Both the position numbers and the translations under genes were made by a program. Source: a virus. From it: a stretch of 64,000 bases of DNA. Below, piece by piece: positions 63,293 through 64,000 of this stretch; position 1 is the first letter of the stretch, and every line of letters begins with the position of its first letter. The notes below the pieces were generated by a model. That model did not search any database. It saw only the letters and a program-made list of their open reading frames with translations, and was not told the origin of the DNA. The stretch is from positions 1 through 64,000 of IMG/VR virus record IMGVR_UViG_3300031566_000017, one strand, 5' to 3'.

Positions 63293-63308
63293 CCCCTCCT
63301 ATTCGCTG

Positions 63309-63476
63309 TCAACTTCCCGCCAGCATTTGTAGTAAGACCGCTGCCATACTAGCCACTGCCAACAGCCGCAGTGCCCAGAGTACCCGGTTGTTATCCCGTT
63401 CATCTCCGGTAGTCGCGCAGGAAATCATATCGAGTATACAAGCAATGCAACATAGTCCTACGAAGAACGCTATCAT
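63309..63476 (-). CDS. 55-residue two-helix membrane protein
   Basis: MIAFFVGLCCIACILDMISC and a second hydrophobic helix (LLAVASMAAVLLQML). ATGA overlap with the upstream gene. Function unknown. Confidence 0.6.
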   Translation of the reverse strand: MIAFFVGLCCIACILDMISCATTGDERDNNRVLWALRLLAVASMAAVLLQMLAGS

Positions 63477-63985
63477 GATTTCTGTTCACTCTCTGTTGGC
63501 CTACCTCTGAGCCGTGCTATCACGTCCTCTGGTCGTTCGCCGCTCTCATCCCACGGAAGCACGCCCCTAGCTAGCTTGTAGCCCTGTTCGCTCTCTTGGG
63601 GTTGTTCGGGGCGCCGTGAACACTGTACGGTATCCGGGGCCTGTTCGCCCTTGGGTGGATACTCTACGACAAAGACATCGACATGGCCATCGCTGCGGAT
63701 ATTCTCGAACTCTTCCACACTCGATGCCTGAATGAATACAACATGGCCGCTCACTACCTTGGCGTCTCCTGGCAAGAAAAACACAGGCGTTCCATGAACA
63801 TTGAACCTTGTTTTTGCCATTCCGTGCCACACCACCTTCGGGGCAGCGGAGAGGGCAGCCCTTAGTGTCTCTCCGAGCCAACTGTCTCCACGTCCACGCC
63901 GCTCTAGCACATCGGTTATCGCTGTAGCCATCACCGCCACCTGCGCCACCTGCGCCTGTAGACCCTCTATCTCTATGGCGTACAT
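63473..63985 (-). CDS. unrecognised alpha/beta protein
   Basis: 170 residues. Helical N-terminus (AQVAQVAVMATAITDVLERR), then a beta-rich core (HGTPVFFLPGDAKVVSGHVV) and a charged tail. Start MYAIEIEG 16 bp from the window edge. Function unknown. Confidence 0.6.
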   Translation of the reverse strand: MYAIEIEGLQAQVAQVAVMATAITDVLERRGRGDSWLGETLRAALSAAPKVVWHGMAKTRFNVHGTPVFFLPGDAKVVSGHVVFIQASSVEEFENIRSDGHVDVFVVEYPPKGEQAPDTVQCSRRPEQPQESEQGYKLARGVLPWDESGERPEDVIARLRGRPTESEQKS

Positions 63986-64000
63986 ATCACGAACCGCTAC

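Overview
The window is most of the genome of a temperate, siphovirus-like tailed phage or prophage. Almost every gene is on the minus strand. The exceptions are a repressor and a large serine integrase on the plus strand at 14.6-16.4 kb. Packing is very tight, with ATGA/GTGA/TGATG stop-start overlaps and strong GGAGG-type ribosome binding sites. GC content is fairly high. The host cannot be identified. The proline/threonine linkers of the lysin and the gene mix would fit a Chloroflexota or Firmicutes-like bacterium, but this is only an impression.

Layout, right to left (direction of transcription). 64.0-59.0 kb: a divergent promoter region, small genes, two HNH nucleases, a PD-(D/E)XK-like nuclease, a TOPRIM-type protein and a SleB-like wall hydrolase. 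59.06-58.83 kb: a phased GCCNN pentanucleotide array just upstream of terminase. 58.8-54.5 kb: small and large terminase, an orphan DNA methyltransferase and the portal. 54.5-43.6 kb: many small genes mixed with two glycosyltransferases, a sulfotransferase, a GNAT acetyltransferase, a SAM methyltransferase, a HAD phosphatase, an Ntn hydrolase and the head morphogenesis protein. 42.4-41.5 kb: an apparently untranslated, highly structured region with its own promoter and terminator, here called a large ncRNA candidate. 41.4-31 kb: protease/scaffold, major capsid, a double GT2 glycosyltransferase, head-tail completion and tail tube. 31-21 kb: tail assembly chaperones (candidate +1 frameshift), tape measure, an HNH endonuclease with six tandem zinc-finger repeats, distal tail, hub and fibre-like proteins. 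21.4-16.5 kb: lysis and a metallophosphoesterase. 16.4-14.6 kb: integrase and repressor. 14.5-0 kb: early genes, including an ArdC-like antirestriction protein, a sigma-like factor, Cro-like and winged-helix regulators and three further DNA methyltransferases.

Regulation can be read from the sequence. Two consensus sigma70 promoters (14472-14500 and 10114-10142) each carry a TTGA-N6-TCAA-type operator over the -35 box and a second operator exactly 41 bp further on, so one repressor probably controls both early units. The repressor itself appears to be made from a leaderless transcript. A second dispersed palindrome, TTTACGCGTGTAAA, occurs eight times across the genome. A 30-bp motif, TTGAAGAAA-N9-AGTTTACTTTAA, precedes four scattered genes and looks like a class of accessory-gene promoters. 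Several small reading frames are interrupted by in-frame stops. The most striking is a TGA at a probable cysteine position of a ChaB-like segment fused in frame to the capsid protease, followed by a hairpin. No tRNA, CRISPR array or replicative helicase/polymerase was found.
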